Assembly: GCA_045656005.1 (NCBI GenBank)
Contig: JAZOQG010000070.1
Span: 1-64,000 of the forward strand
From: JAZNQN01 sp045656005
GTDB taxonomy: Bacteria > Bacillota > Clostridia > UMGS1883 > UMGS1540
Length of the DNA: 64,000 bases
Direction: 5' to 3'
Below the pieces are notes generated by a model. The model had not been told where the DNA came from, did no database searches, and saw only the letters and a list, made by a program, of their open reading frames with translations. How positions within the stretch are numbered: position 1 is the first letter of the stretch; every line of letters begins with the position of its first letter. This document shows positions 1-7,622 of this stretch, in pieces. The position numbers were made by a program, and so were the translations under genes.

Positions 1-774
1 GAGATGCTCTTCGGGGCATTTTTCACGCATCTGAAGCTGTGGCTTTGTAAATGGTACAACATGCACCTTTATGCCGCCTGTGTAGCCTGACAAAATTTTT
101 GCAAGATGCAAAACCTTTTGCTTTGCCTGCTCGCTTGTAAATGGGTGTGCAAAAAAGTGTACCCCTTCAAGAACTGCTCCCCTTTTTGCAATCTGGTAGC
201 CTGCAACGGGACTATCAATCCCTCCTGACAAAAGAAGCATTGCCTTGCCGCTGCTGCCCGTGGGCATTCCGCCCTGACCGCTTATTTTTTTGGAATAAAC
301 GTAAGCGGCACTTTCTCTTATTTCAACATTTACCAAAACGTCAGGATTTTTAACATCAACTGTAAGGTGATGGAATTTCGAAAGTATTCCCCCACCAATT
401 TCACGACTTACTTCAGGTGATTTAAGAGGGAAAGTTTTATCTGCTCTCTTAGTTTCTACTTTAAATGTTGCAGCTTCCGAAAGCTCCCCTTTAAGATACT
501 CTGTTGCAACCGCTAATATATCATCAAGGCTTTTTTCGCAAATTGCGGCACGGTTTACTGAAACCACTCCAAAAACTTTACTTACCTTTTCAACTATTTC
601 GTCATTATATTCGGGGGATGCAGGCTCTGCATAAATTGTTGCACGGGATTTATAAACTTTAGCTTTATCTCCCACAACTTTTTTTATGTTATTTACAAGT
701 CTGTCCTCAAAAACATGTCGGTTAAGACCCTTTAAGATAATTTCTCCGTATTTTATAAGTACTAATTCTTTCAT
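1..774 (-). CDS. thiI: tRNA 4-thiouridine synthase ThiI (partial)
   Basis: Only the first 258 codons are present; the 3' end lies beyond the left edge. ThiI adenylates uridine 8 of tRNA and transfers persulfide sulfur to it, giving 4-thiouridine. Visible are an N-terminal region plus THUMP RNA-binding domain (about residues 60-165) and the start of the ATP-pyrophosphatase domain with the PP-loop SGGIDS at residues 183-188. The ATG at 774 has AGGAG upstream and lies 13 bases after the stop of the cysteine desulfurase, the expected sulfur donor, in the same operon. Whether a C-terminal rhodanese domain exists cannot be seen. Confidence 0.93.
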   Translation of the reverse strand, partial: MKELVLIKYGEIILKGLNRHVFEDRLVNNIKKVVGDKAKVYKSRATIYAEPASPEYNDEIVEKVSKVFGVVSVNRAAICEKSLDDILAVATEYLKGELSEAATFKVETKRADKTFPLKSPEVSREIGGGILSKFHHLTVDVKNPDVLVNVEIRESAAYVYSKKISGQGGMPTGSSGKAMLLLSGGIDSPVAGYQIAKRGAVLEGVHFFAHPFTSEQAKQKVLHLAKILSGYTGGIKVHVVPFTKPQLQMREKCPEEHL

Positions 775-787
775 TTCTGTCTCCTGA

Positions 788-1906
788 TTATTTTTTAATT
801 ACTGCACGAAGCATTGGAATTGTTTCTTTTAATATTTCTAAAACTTTTTTAGCTTCTTCCAAAGTGTTATCTTTTGAAAAACTAAATCTTATCGCACTTT
901 TAGGGCTTTTTCCCATGGCTTTTAAAACATGGCTTTCGCCCGAGCGGTTTGCCGCACAGGCAGAACCTGCCGAAGCACAAACCCCTTCTGCCGACAATGC
1001 GTTTAATATAACTTCTGACGGAATGGGGTCAAAAGAAACATTAAGTATAAAGGGAGATGCATCTATGGGACTGTTTATAGTGGCAAGCCCTTCTTTTAAA
1101 AGAGCATCTCGCATATATGAATTTATTTCTTTTACGTTATCACTATTATAAATAATTTCTTTTGCAGCCGCTGCAAAGCCTGCCGCCGCAGGAAGATTTT
1201 CAGTTCCCGAATGAATTCCTTTTTCCTGACCGCCGCCGAAAATAAAGCCGCCAAGGGAAACATTCTTTGAAACATAAAGTCCGCCAATTCCCAAAGGTCC
1301 ATGAATTTTATGAGCGCTTACAGAAAGAAGGTCTACTCCCCATGCTGCAGGGTTTAATTCTTCTTTTCCGAATGCCTGAACCGCATCCACATGAAGATAT
1401 GCTCTCGGACAAATACTTTTCATTGCACTTTTTATTTTTTCCACGGGATAAATTGCACCCGTTTCGTTATTTGTTCGCATAATACTTACAAGACATGTGT
1501 TTTCGCGAAGAGCATTTATAATGCTTTCTGCACTTATGTTTCCTTCTTTGTCAGGATTTACATAAGTTACTTCAAAGCCTCTTTTTTCCTGCTCCCTAAT
1601 GCTGTGAAGCACTGCGTGATGCTCTGTAGCAGTGGTTACAATGTGACTGCCCACTCCGCGTTTTGCTCCGCCGAAAATTGCAATATTATCAGCGAGAGTT
1701 CCGCTCCCGGTAAAATAAAATTCATCGGACGAAACCTTCAAAGACCTTGCTACTTCCTCTCTTGCTTTTTTAAGTTCTGCCGCCGCATTCATGCCTGCAC
1801 TGTGTCCCGAGGAAGGATTCCCCAGAACATTTTTCATAATCCTGCCCACTTCATTTATTGTGCTTTCTGAGGGCTTTGTAGTTGCACTGTTATCAAAATA
1901 TATCAT
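788..1906 (-). CDS. cysteine desulfurase (NifS/IscS family)
   Basis: A PLP enzyme of 372 residues that removes sulfur from L-cysteine to form an enzyme persulfide for tRNA thiolation and Fe-S assembly. The PLP lysine is K200 in SVSAHKIHGP, the cofactor-stacking histidine lies in TEHHAVL (about 96-97), and the persulfide cysteine is C317 in GSACAANRS. The short loop around this cysteine is of the NifS-like type. It overlaps the upstream small gene by 4 bases and is followed after 13 bases by thiI, which suggests it is the dedicated sulfur donor for ThiI. No iscU/sufU scaffold gene is nearby. MnmA, encoded at 21.5 kb, could be another client. Confidence 0.95.
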   Translation of the reverse strand: MIYFDNSATTKPSESTINEVGRIMKNVLGNPSSGHSAGMNAAAELKKAREEVARSLKVSSDEFYFTGSGTLADNIAIFGGAKRGVGSHIVTTATEHHAVLHSIREQEKRGFEVTYVNPDKEGNISAESIINALRENTCLVSIMRTNNETGAIYPVEKIKSAMKSICPRAYLHVDAVQAFGKEELNPAAWGVDLLSVSAHKIHGPLGIGGLYVSKNVSLGGFIFGGGQEKGIHSGTENLPAAAGFAAAAKEIIYNSDNVKEINSYMRDALLKEGLATINSPIDASPFILNVSFDPIPSEVILNALSAEGVCASAGSACAANRSGESHVLKAMGKSPKSAIRFSFSKDNTLEEAKKVLEILKETIPMLRAVIKK

Positions 1907-2271
1907 TCTTTAGTCCTTTTTTCTTTCAGCAAAAGCTGAATTGTTCCGTTTATTATGTGTGCCTTATTGACAAATTCTATGGTTTTCTTTCCTGTATGTC
2001 CGACACCATCGATTAAAAACCCGCTATTTGTAACCTGCTTTACGGTCCCTTCCGTAAGTCTATAAAGAAACTCACCTTCAAAAGACTTATCCTTTTTCTT
2101 TTTGTTTGACAAAAATTCAAAAACAAGCACAGTATCTCCCACCGAAATGTTACCGAGCCTTTTTCTCCTTCTCATAAGGTTGTCAGCCAAAATGGCACGG
2201 CTGTCAGACAAAACTATACTGTGTATTTCTTTTTCTATCAGTTGACGTTTAAGTTCTTTGTTGCTTTTCAT
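1903..2271 (-). CDS. small basic protein of unknown function in tRNA-sulfur operon
   Basis: Not recognised. It has 122 residues, is rich in Lys and Arg, and has no signal peptide or membrane segment. A charged N-terminal half is followed by a beta-rich segment (GDTVLVFEF, GTVKQVTNSGFLIDG) that could be a small barrel; RNA binding is only a guess. The ATG at 2271 is chosen because AGGGAGA lies 9 bases upstream. A longer reading from a TTG at 2295 lacks a ribosome binding site. The stop overlaps the desulfurase ATG by 4 bases, so the two are probably translationally coupled. Its place between mtaB and the desulfurase suggests a part in tRNA modification or sulfur handling. Confidence 0.75.
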   Translation of the reverse strand: MKSNKELKRQLIEKEIHSIVLSDSRAILADNLMRRRKRLGNISVGDTVLVFEFLSNKKKKDKSFEGEFLYRLTEGTVKQVTNSGFLIDGVGHTGKKTIEFVNKAHIINGTIQLLLKEKRTKE

Positions 2272-2324
2272 ATAAATCGGTCTCCCTGATAACAAACTCT
2301 CTAACTATTTTATTATTATTTGCC

Positions 2325-3617
2325 TTATTTGTCAATATAATCCCCGACCAAACATTCGCCTTTTATCCCTCTTATATCCACTTGATATATATTCCCCGGA
2401 GTAACATTTCCCGAAACGAGAGTTTTAATGTAGTTTCCTGTAAATCCTTCAAAAAATCCGTCGGCATTTTTATGCTCAATGAGAACATGCATTTTTCTGC
2501 CCACAAAGTTTTTTATAAACTCCATTTTACTTTCTGCCGCAGTTTCGCTCATAATTTTTACGCGCTCCGCTCTCACACTTTTTGGAACAGAGCAGGGAAA
2601 AGATGCGGCAGGTGTTCCGCGCCTTTCAGAATATGGGAAAACGTGCGCTGACGCAAAACCGCATTTTCTCACAAACTCACGGCTTTTCTGAAATTCTTCG
2701 TCGCTTTCATACGGAAAACCCGTTATAACGTCCGTTGTAATTGCAACATCAGGAATTTTCGTTCTTAATTTGCAAAGTATTTCATAATACATATCGGGTG
2801 TATATCTTCTGTTCATTTTTCTGAGAACTTCTTCGCTTCCGCTTTGAAGGGAAATATGAAAATGCGGACAAACCTTCGGAAGTAATGCCACAGTATCAAT
2901 AAATTCATCAGTAAATGCAAGAGGGTCTATAGAACTTGTGCGAATTCTTTCTATACTTTCAATTTCTGAAAGTTTTTCAAGAAGAAAAGCCAAATTTTTA
3001 TCCGTTCCTCTGCCATAAGATGCCACATGAATCCCCGTTAAAACTATTTCACAAAAGCCTGCTTCCCCAAGCCTTTTCGCCTCTTTTAAAATTTCTTCTT
3101 CATTTCGTGAGCGCACCGCACCTCTTGCATAAGGAATTATGCAGTAACTGCAAAACCGGTCGCACCCTTCCTGAATTTTTATATAGGCTCTCTCTCTGCC
3201 CTCAAATGTATCAAGAGGGGTTTCTTCAAATATTTTTGTTTTGGAAACGTCATCTAAAAGCCACACTTTTCCTTCTGCCGCCTTTTCTACGGCGTTCAAA
3301 ACTTCGCCTTTGTGATTAGTTCCCAAAATAACGTCCACGACCCCCATCTTTTTGACGTCATCAGGTGCAATTTGTGCCATACATCCTGCCGCCACAATAA
3401 CCGCCTTTTCATTTTGCCCTTTGGCACGGCGAAGTATCTGACGGCTTTTCTTATCCCCTACACTTGTAACTGTGCACGTATTTATAACGTAAGCATCTGC
3501 GTATTCTTCAAAGGGCACAACTTCCCATCCGCCCTCTTTGAATATCTTTTCCATGGCGTTTGTTTCATATTGATTAACTTTACACCCTAAAGTGTAAAAT
3601 GCAACTTTCTTTTTCAA
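2325..3617 (-). CDS. mtaB: tRNA (t6A37) C2-methylthiotransferase MtaB
   Basis: A radical-SAM methylthiotransferase of 430 residues that converts t6A37 to ms2t6A37 in ANN-decoding tRNAs. The N-terminal UPF0004 domain carries three cluster cysteines (C12 in TLGCKVNQ, C48 in NTCTV, C79 in AAGCMAQ). The radical-SAM cluster motif is CDRFCSYC (C152, C156, C159), and a TRAM-like C-terminal region follows. The TLGCKVNQYET start is typical of MtaB rather than MiaB or RimO. The TTG at 3617 is chosen: AAGGAG sits 9 bases upstream, whereas the longer frame from 3647 has no ribosome binding site. It is first gene of the minus-strand operon, with a promoter at 3638-3666. Confidence 0.94.
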   Translation of the reverse strand: MKKKVAFYTLGCKVNQYETNAMEKIFKEGGWEVVPFEEYADAYVINTCTVTSVGDKKSRQILRRAKGQNEKAVIVAAGCMAQIAPDDVKKMGVVDVILGTNHKGEVLNAVEKAAEGKVWLLDDVSKTKIFEETPLDTFEGRERAYIKIQEGCDRFCSYCIIPYARGAVRSRNEEEILKEAKRLGEAGFCEIVLTGIHVASYGRGTDKNLAFLLEKLSEIESIERIRTSSIDPLAFTDEFIDTVALLPKVCPHFHISLQSGSEEVLRKMNRRYTPDMYYEILCKLRTKIPDVAITTDVITGFPYESDEEFQKSREFVRKCGFASAHVFPYSERRGTPAASFPCSVPKSVRAERVKIMSETAAESKMEFIKNFVGRKMHVLIEHKNADGFFEGFTGNYIKTLVSGNVTPGNIYQVDIRGIKGECLVGDYIDK

Positions 3618-3637
3618 GCTAAACCACTCCTTACTAT

Positions 3638-3666
3638 ATTTTAACAAAAAATATTTGTAAAGTCAA
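3638..3666 (-). promoter_or_regulatory. sigma-A promoter of mtaB operon
   Basis: On the minus strand, TTGACT (3666-3661), a 17-base spacer and TAAAAT (3643-3638) lie just upstream of the AAGGAG of mtaB. Confidence 0.7.
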
Positions 3667-3696
3667 AGATTTTTTATTTCAACTATGTTACAGCTA

Positions 3697-3725
3697 TTGA
3701 TTTTTGATATAAAATGCTATATAAT
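3697..3725 (+). promoter_or_regulatory. sigma-A promoter of PHP phosphoesterase gene
   Basis: TTGATT (3697-3702), 17 bases, TATAAT (3720-3725), followed by AAGGAG and the ATG at 3748. The -10 lies inside an 18-base palindrome. Confidence 0.7.
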
Positions 3726-3733
3726 TATATAGC
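3716..3733. promoter_or_regulatory. 18-base perfect palindrome over the -10 (operator candidate)
   Basis: GCTATATAATTATATAGC is its own reverse complement and covers the -10 hexamer and start point of the gene at 3748. The position suits a repressor, but AT-rich palindromes also arise by chance. Confidence 0.4.
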
Positions 3734-3747
3734 AAGGAGTTGACGTA

Positions 3748-4545
3748 ATGTTTTTGGCAGATTATCACATACACAGTAAATTTTCCTTCGATTCCCAGGC
3801 GGAAATTGAAGCAATAGCAGAAAAAGCAATATCCATGGGTCTTTCGGAAATTGCAATATGCGACCATTTTGACCCATTTGAAAAAGAGGAAGAAACTCCC
3901 GAATATAATGCTGCGGCTTATTTTGAAAAAATAAAAGAGATTCGTGAAAAATACGGTGACAAAATCCGCATTGTTGCAGGTGTTGAAGCAGGTCAGGCAC
4001 AACTTTACAAAGAAAGAGTTGAAAATCTTTTATCTTCCCACCCTTATGATTTCGTAATAGGCTCCGTTCACAATTTATCAGGTGACAGGGATTTGGCGTT
4101 TCAGTCTTACACCATGTCAAATGTTTCGCAGTGGCTCGAGGAATATTTTCTGGAAGCGGCAGAAGCGGCAAAAACAGGGCTTTATGATGTTTTCGGACAC
4201 TTAAATTACATCTGCCGTTACATAGGAAAGCAGAAAATACCCGTAAACCTTCACGACTATGAAGATTTGGCGGTCTTGGTACTTCGCCAGATTGTGGCAA
4301 ACGGAAAAGGTATGGAAATAAACGTTTCAACTCTCAGGGAGAAGGGTGATACTCCGCTCCCGCCCATTCAGCTTATTAAAAAATATAAGTCCATGGGCGG
4401 AGAAATACTCACAATAGGCTCCGATGCACATACCCCTCAAAATGTTGGCTTCTCCATTGAAAAAGGCATTGAACTTGCAAAGAGAGCAGGTTTTAACTAT
4501 ATTGCCTCTTTCAATGAAAGAAAACCTTATTTTAACAAGATTTAA
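3748..4545 (+). CDS. PHP-family phosphoesterase, histidinol-phosphatase (HisJ) type
   Basis: A metal-dependent PHP-fold phosphatase of 265 residues. Metal-binding motifs are visible in order: DYHIHS at the N-terminus, CDHFD (about 40), GVEAG (about 92), GSVHN (about 111) and GSDAHT near 225. This pattern and length fit the HisJ-type histidinol-phosphatases. No other histidine biosynthesis gene is nearby, so the substrate may be histidinol phosphate or another phosphomonoester. The ATG at 3748 has AAGGAG 8 bases upstream. It is transcribed divergently from mtaB from its own promoter. Confidence 0.85.
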   Translation: MFLADYHIHSKFSFDSQAEIEAIAEKAISMGLSEIAICDHFDPFEKEEETPEYNAAAYFEKIKEIREKYGDKIRIVAGVEAGQAQLYKERVENLLSSHPYDFVIGSVHNLSGDRDLAFQSYTMSNVSQWLEEYFLEAAEAAKTGLYDVFGHLNYICRYIGKQKIPVNLHDYEDLAVLVLRQIVANGKGMEINVSTLREKGDTPLPPIQLIKKYKSMGGEILTIGSDAHTPQNVGFSIEKGIELAKRAGFNYIASFNERKPYFNKI

Positions 4546-4550
4546 CATAT

Positions 4551-4590
4551 CTGCTTTTCTAAGAATATACTATAAATAAAGCAGTTTTAA
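4551..4590 (+). terminator. weak terminator-like hairpin
   Basis: CTGCTTT (4551-4557) pairs with AAAGCAG (4578-4584), followed by TTTT, after the PHP gene. The stem is short and the loop long (20 bases), so this is tentative. Confidence 0.3.
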
Positions 4591-4604
4591 TTGGTGGTGA
4601 AAAT

Positions 4605-5159
4605 ATGAAAATAGAAAAGCTTTCGGAAAGCAAAATCAAATTTACCGTTTCCCGTGAAGACATGGAAAGATGGGGCATCACAATCCAAAGCCTTATAACA
4701 GACACACCAAAAGCAAGAGAACTTTTTAAAATTCTTATAAAAAGAGCTGAAGACGAAACGGGTTTTTTTGCCAAAGGCTCAAACCTCATGATTGAAGCAC
4801 AACCAGGCAAAGGCGATGCGATTATTTTATTTATAACAAATCTTGACACGCATTTGCAAACATTAGGAAAAGGTAAACTTCGTGCAAAAGCAGTACAGCA
4901 AAACTCTCATTTTATCTATGAATTTGAAAATTTTGATGACCTTTGTGAATTTGCAACGCTTGAAAATGATATAGAAAAATCATCCCTCTATTTATTTAGA
5001 AAAAAATATTACCTTGTGCTTTTTAAGCCTTACGGTACTATTATAAACGAGTTTGGCAGAGAAATGAAAAAGGATGAAATTACCCTGCCATATCTTAAAG
5101 AACATGGAAAGTGCATCTCAGAAAATGATGCACTTATCACGATAGAAAAATATTTTTAA
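4605..5159 (+). CDS. mecA: MecA-like adaptor protein
   Basis: A 184-residue protein of the MecA family, adaptors that deliver substrates such as ComK to the ClpCP protease. The N-terminus MKIEKLSESKIKFTVSREDM has the family pattern, with a helical DETGFFAKGSNLMIEA section and a C-terminal half with alternating strands and helices. It is somewhat shorter than Bacillus MecA (about 218 residues), with a short acidic linker near residue 100. GGTGG lies before the ATG. It forms a probable unit with the zinc-ribbon gene 12 bases downstream. Together with dprA at 56.8 kb it hints at competence-type functions, though MecA also serves general proteolysis. Confidence 0.8.
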   Translation: MKIEKLSESKIKFTVSREDMERWGITIQSLITDTPKARELFKILIKRAEDETGFFAKGSNLMIEAQPGKGDAIILFITNLDTHLQTLGKGKLRAKAVQQNSHFIYEFENFDDLCEFATLENDIEKSSLYLFRKKYYLVLFKPYGTIINEFGREMKKDEITLPYLKEHGKCISENDALITIEKYF

Positions 5160-5171
5160 GGAGGAATAGCT

Positions 5172-5531
5172 ATGGATTTTTTTGAGAAACTTAAAGAAAC
5201 AGTTGCAGGTGCAACAAAAACAGCCGTTGACAAGTCAAACGAAATCGTGGAAGTTACAAAAATCAAGTTTGCCATTCGCGATATGGAAAACGAAACAGAA
5301 AAACTATTAAGAGAAATAGGCGAAGCGGTTTATAACAGCATCAAATCAGGCAATGACCCTTCAGAAATCATTGAAGCTCATTGCAAAGAAATTGATGGAA
5401 AATACGAAGAAATCTCTGCACTTCGCGAAAAACTCCGTGCATACAAAAACATAAAATTATGTTCGGGTTGCGGATGCGAGGTCGCAGAAGACAGCGTTTT
5501 CTGCTCCAAATGCGGGGAAAAAATGAACTGA
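5172..5531 (+). CDS. coiled-coil protein with C-terminal zinc ribbon
   Basis: A 119-residue protein of unknown role. Residues 1-95 are mostly charged helix (likely coiled coil, with no membrane segment). The C-terminus carries a zinc ribbon with the pattern LCSGCGCEVAEDSVFCSKCG, two CxxC pairs about 15 residues apart. GGAGG precedes the ATG by 7 bases. It lies 12 bases after the mecA-like gene and ends just before a terminator hairpin, so the two are probably co-transcribed. Similar helix-plus-ribbon proteins are common in Clostridia, but I know no function for them. Confidence 0.8.
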   Translation: MDFFEKLKETVAGATKTAVDKSNEIVEVTKIKFAIRDMENETEKLLREIGEAVYNSIKSGNDPSEIIEAHCKEIDGKYEEISALREKLRAYKNIKLCSGCGCEVAEDSVFCSKCGEKMN

Positions 5532-5533
5532 AA

Positions 5534-5559
5534 AAGGGAGTGTTTTTAAACACTCCCTT
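5534..5559. terminator. bidirectional terminator between zinc-ribbon gene and ferritin
   Basis: AAGGGAGTG (5534-5542) pairs with CACTCCCTT (5551-5559) around an 8-base loop. On the minus strand the stem is followed by TTTTT-like sequence, so it should end the ferritin transcript; in the plus direction the U-tract is weaker. Confidence 0.75.
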
Positions 5560-5564
5560 GATAT

Positions 5565-6074
5565 TTATAACACTAAAGACGGTGCACTGTAAACTCTTGC
5601 AGCATATTCCGCATCAAGCGAGTAAAGCCCCTTACTGTCGCCGCCGAAAAGCTCCATTTTCTTAATCATATCATCTGCATTTTTTTCTTCTTCAAGCTGT
5701 TCCTTTACAAACCAATCGAGAAACTGCATTGTTCTGAAATCCTTAACCTCGTATGCTGCTCCATAAATATCATTTATAAGGCTTGTTACATACTGCTCAT
5801 GCTCAAGGCCTGCCGAAAGCGGATCCATAAGAGTTTTAAGCTGTTTATCAGGCTTATCTATTGCCCCAAGCTCAACCTTCTCTCCGCACATCTGCAAGTA
5901 TTTCAAAAAGAGCATTGCGTGGTCACGCTCCTCTTGCGCCTGAATCATGTACCAGTTTGCAAAACCATCAAGACCCTGTGCCTCATAAAATACTGAAAAA
6001 CCAAGATACAAGTACGCAGAATAAAGTTCCTTCGTTATCTGCTCATTAAGTAATGCTGAAACTTTCTTATCCAT
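5565..6074 (-). CDS. ftnA: non-haem ferritin
   Basis: Iron-storage ferritin of 169 residues, a four-helix-bundle cage subunit. Ferroxidase ligands are visible in order: E16 in TKELYSAYLYL, E49 and H52 in QEERDHAM, a glutamate in GLEHEQYVTS, and a C-terminal helix with KEQLEEEKNADD. The Met ligand of haem bacterioferritins is not evident. The ATG at 6074 is chosen (AAAGGGAG 7 bases upstream); upstream in-frame codons read through the intergenic region and the Bfd gene. It sits downstream of a Bfd-like ferredoxin and of perR/rubrerythrin on the same strand, so it probably stores iron during peroxide stress. Confidence 0.93.
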   Translation of the reverse strand: MDKKVSALLNEQITKELYSAYLYLGFSVFYEAQGLDGFANWYMIQAQEERDHAMLFLKYLQMCGEKVELGAIDKPDKQLKTLMDPLSAGLEHEQYVTSLINDIYGAAYEVKDFRTMQFLDWFVKEQLEEEKNADDMIKKMELFGGDSKGLYSLDAEYAARVYSAPSLVL

Positions 6075-6091
6075 AAAACAACTCCCTTTCT

Positions 6092-6298
6092 TTAATTTTC
6101 TGCCCCACTCATAATTTCCGATATTATATCCAAAACCTTCTGGTGGCATCCTCCACACCCTGTAGAACAGTGGGTTACATCCTGAACTTTCTTAAATGCA
6201 CCCAATACATCGTCAAAATTTTTCAGACTATGTAAAGCATCTGCAATATCATTATAGCTTACCTTCATACAATTACATACTGTATAATTTTCAATCAT
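6092..6298 (-). CDS. bfd: Bfd-like [2Fe-2S] ferredoxin
   Basis: A 68-residue BFD-domain protein. Its cysteine pattern (CNC near residue 8-10, then CSTGCGGC about 35 residues later) is the CxC...CxxC cluster site of bacterioferritin-associated ferredoxin, plus one extra cysteine. In other bacteria Bfd gives electrons to bacterioferritin to release stored iron as Fe(II). The ATG at 6298 has GGAGG 7 bases upstream; the longer reading from 6352 overlaps the previous gene. It ends 17 bases before ferritin, suggesting the pair works together, although the ferritin here is of the non-haem type. Confidence 0.88.
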   Translation of the reverse strand: MIENYTVCNCMKVSYNDIADALHSLKNFDDVLGAFKKVQDVTHCSTGCGGCHQKVLDIISEIMSGAEN

Positions 6299-6311
6299 GC
6301 TAAAACCTCCA

Positions 6312-6932
6312 TTATCCCTGAAAATTGAGATTGTTTTCATCCTTATATCCAATTATCTTTGCAGGAACACCGCCCACAATTGCATTTTCAGGCACGTCCT
6401 TTAAAACAACTGCCCCCGCTCCCGCCAAACTTCCAGAGTGCATTGTAACATCCCCCAAAACCTTTGCACCACAAGTGACAGACACATTGTCCTCCAATAC
6501 GGGATTAAACTGTCCTTTATATCCAATCGTTACCTGCTGATATATCCTGCAGTTTTTCCCTATCTTTCTTGCAGTTATAATAGTGGAAAAACCATGCTGA
6601 ATATATAAACCACCACCAATATCCTCGGTGTATATATAAAGTGTTTCCAAAGGTTTCCACAAAATCCTTGCAATCATGAAATGCAGGAAGGACACCAATG
6701 AACGTGATGGATTTTTAAGGCGGTGCTGGATAAGATTACGAAATTCCTTTTTGTATGTCATATACCAATTTATTGACTCAAACAAATTAAAGTTTATCCC
6801 ATCAATCTCATTCCATCTCGCAACATCTGCTTTTATAAGATGTTTTTGTTTTGAACATATAGCGCACAAATAAACGGGAAGTGTTCTCGGATAATTTATA
6901 GCTGCCAAAAATCTTTTACCAATACCGGGCAT
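6312..6932 (-). CDS. serine O-acetyltransferase-like hexapeptide acyltransferase
   Basis: A 206-residue protein with an alpha-helical N-terminal half and a C-terminal left-handed beta-helix. The C-terminal half (IGGGLYIQHGFSTIITA, IGYKGQFNPVLEDNV, AGAGAVVLKDVPENAIVGG) has the hexapeptide repeats and the GGGLYIQH histidine region of CysE-type enzymes. The first helices are shorter than in classical CysE, so another acceptor is possible. A true CysE would make O-acetylserine for cysteine synthesis, which fits a thiol and oxidative-stress context. The ATG at 6932 (AAGGAAA upstream) is chosen; a TTG at 6977 lies inside a terminator hairpin. It is followed 13 bases later by the Bfd gene. Confidence 0.8.
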   Translation of the reverse strand: MPGIGKRFLAAINYPRTLPVYLCAICSKQKHLIKADVARWNEIDGINFNLFESINWYMTYKKEFRNLIQHRLKNPSRSLVSFLHFMIARILWKPLETLYIYTEDIGGGLYIQHGFSTIITARKIGKNCRIYQQVTIGYKGQFNPVLEDNVSVTCGAKVLGDVTMHSGSLAGAGAVVLKDVPENAIVGGVPAKIIGYKDENNLNFQG

Positions 6933-6972
6933 TTCCGTTTCCTTCTTTCCAGATAAAATAATTGGTAGGAAA

Positions 6973-6999
6973 GGCAAGCAGGAATAAATCCTACTTGCC
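6973..6999 (-). terminator. hairpin after reverse rubrerythrin
   Basis: GGCAAGCAGGA (6973-6983) pairs with TCCTACTTGCC (6989-6999) with one G-T type mismatch and a 5-base loop. On the minus strand it is followed by TTTCC, a short U-tract. It may attenuate rather than fully stop reading from perR-rubrerythrin into the acetyltransferase-bfd-ferritin genes. Confidence 0.65.
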
Positions 7000-7007
7000 T
7001 TTTCATA

Positions 7008-7595
7008 TTATTTAAAGTATCTGTTAAGAAGTCCTTCAAGACCTTTTCCGTGGCGAGCTTCGTCTCTTGCCATTTCATGCACTGTGTCATGAATTGCATC
7101 AAGGCCGTTTTTCTTTGCACAGGAAGCAAGGTCAAATTTACCCTGTGTTGCGCCATATTCGCAATCAACTCTCCATCTGAGGTTGTCTTTTGTAGTAGCT
7201 TTCATATTAGGCTCCAAATCTTCACCGAGAAGCTCTGCAAATTTTGCAGCATGTTCTGCTTCTTCATAGGCTGCTTTTTCCCAGTAGAGTCCTACTTCAG
7301 GATAACCTTCTCTGTGAGCAATTCTTGCCATGCAAAGATACATTCCAACTTCTGCACACTCACCGTTAAAGTTTGCCATAAGCTGTTCAAAGATATATTT
7401 TTTATCTTCTTCGCTGATATCTGGATTGTTTTTTACAGTTTTGCCATAAACACCATATTCGTGCTCTGCCGCAAGAGCTGCGCCTTCAACCATTTCGTTA
7501 AATTTTTCAGCAGGAACTTTGCAAACAGGACATTTTTCAGGAGCTGCGTCTCCCTCATGAACATAACCACATACTGAACATACAAATTTTTTCAT
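7008..7595 (-). CDS. reverse rubrerythrin (NADH peroxidase component)
   Basis: A 195-residue protein with the rubredoxin domain at the N-terminus (C6xxC9 and C22xxC25) followed by the diiron four-helix rubrerythrin domain. This is the reverse order to classical rubrerythrin, as in clostridial revRbr proteins that reduce hydrogen peroxide and oxygen. Diiron ligands are visible in FNGECAEVGMY, KAAYEEAEHAA and ARDEARHG. AAGGAG precedes the ATG. It lies 27 bases after perR, so it is probably transcribed from the PerR-box promoter at 8063-8091 and derepressed by peroxide. A terminator-like hairpin follows its stop. Confidence 0.95.
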   Translation of the reverse strand: MKKFVCSVCGYVHEGDAAPEKCPVCKVPAEKFNEMVEGAALAAEHEYGVYGKTVKNNPDISEEDKKYIFEQLMANFNGECAEVGMYLCMARIAHREGYPEVGLYWEKAAYEEAEHAAKFAELLGEDLEPNMKATTKDNLRWRVDCEYGATQGKFDLASCAKKNGLDAIHDTVHEMARDEARHGKGLEGLLNRYFK

Positions 7596-7622
7596 AACTT
7601 TTTACTCCTTTATAAATAAATT

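Noticed and set aside
3694..4330. Minus-strand frames opposite the PHP phosphatase gene
   Set aside because: They are shadows of the coding strand; the plus strand has all PHP motifs, promoter and ribosome binding site.
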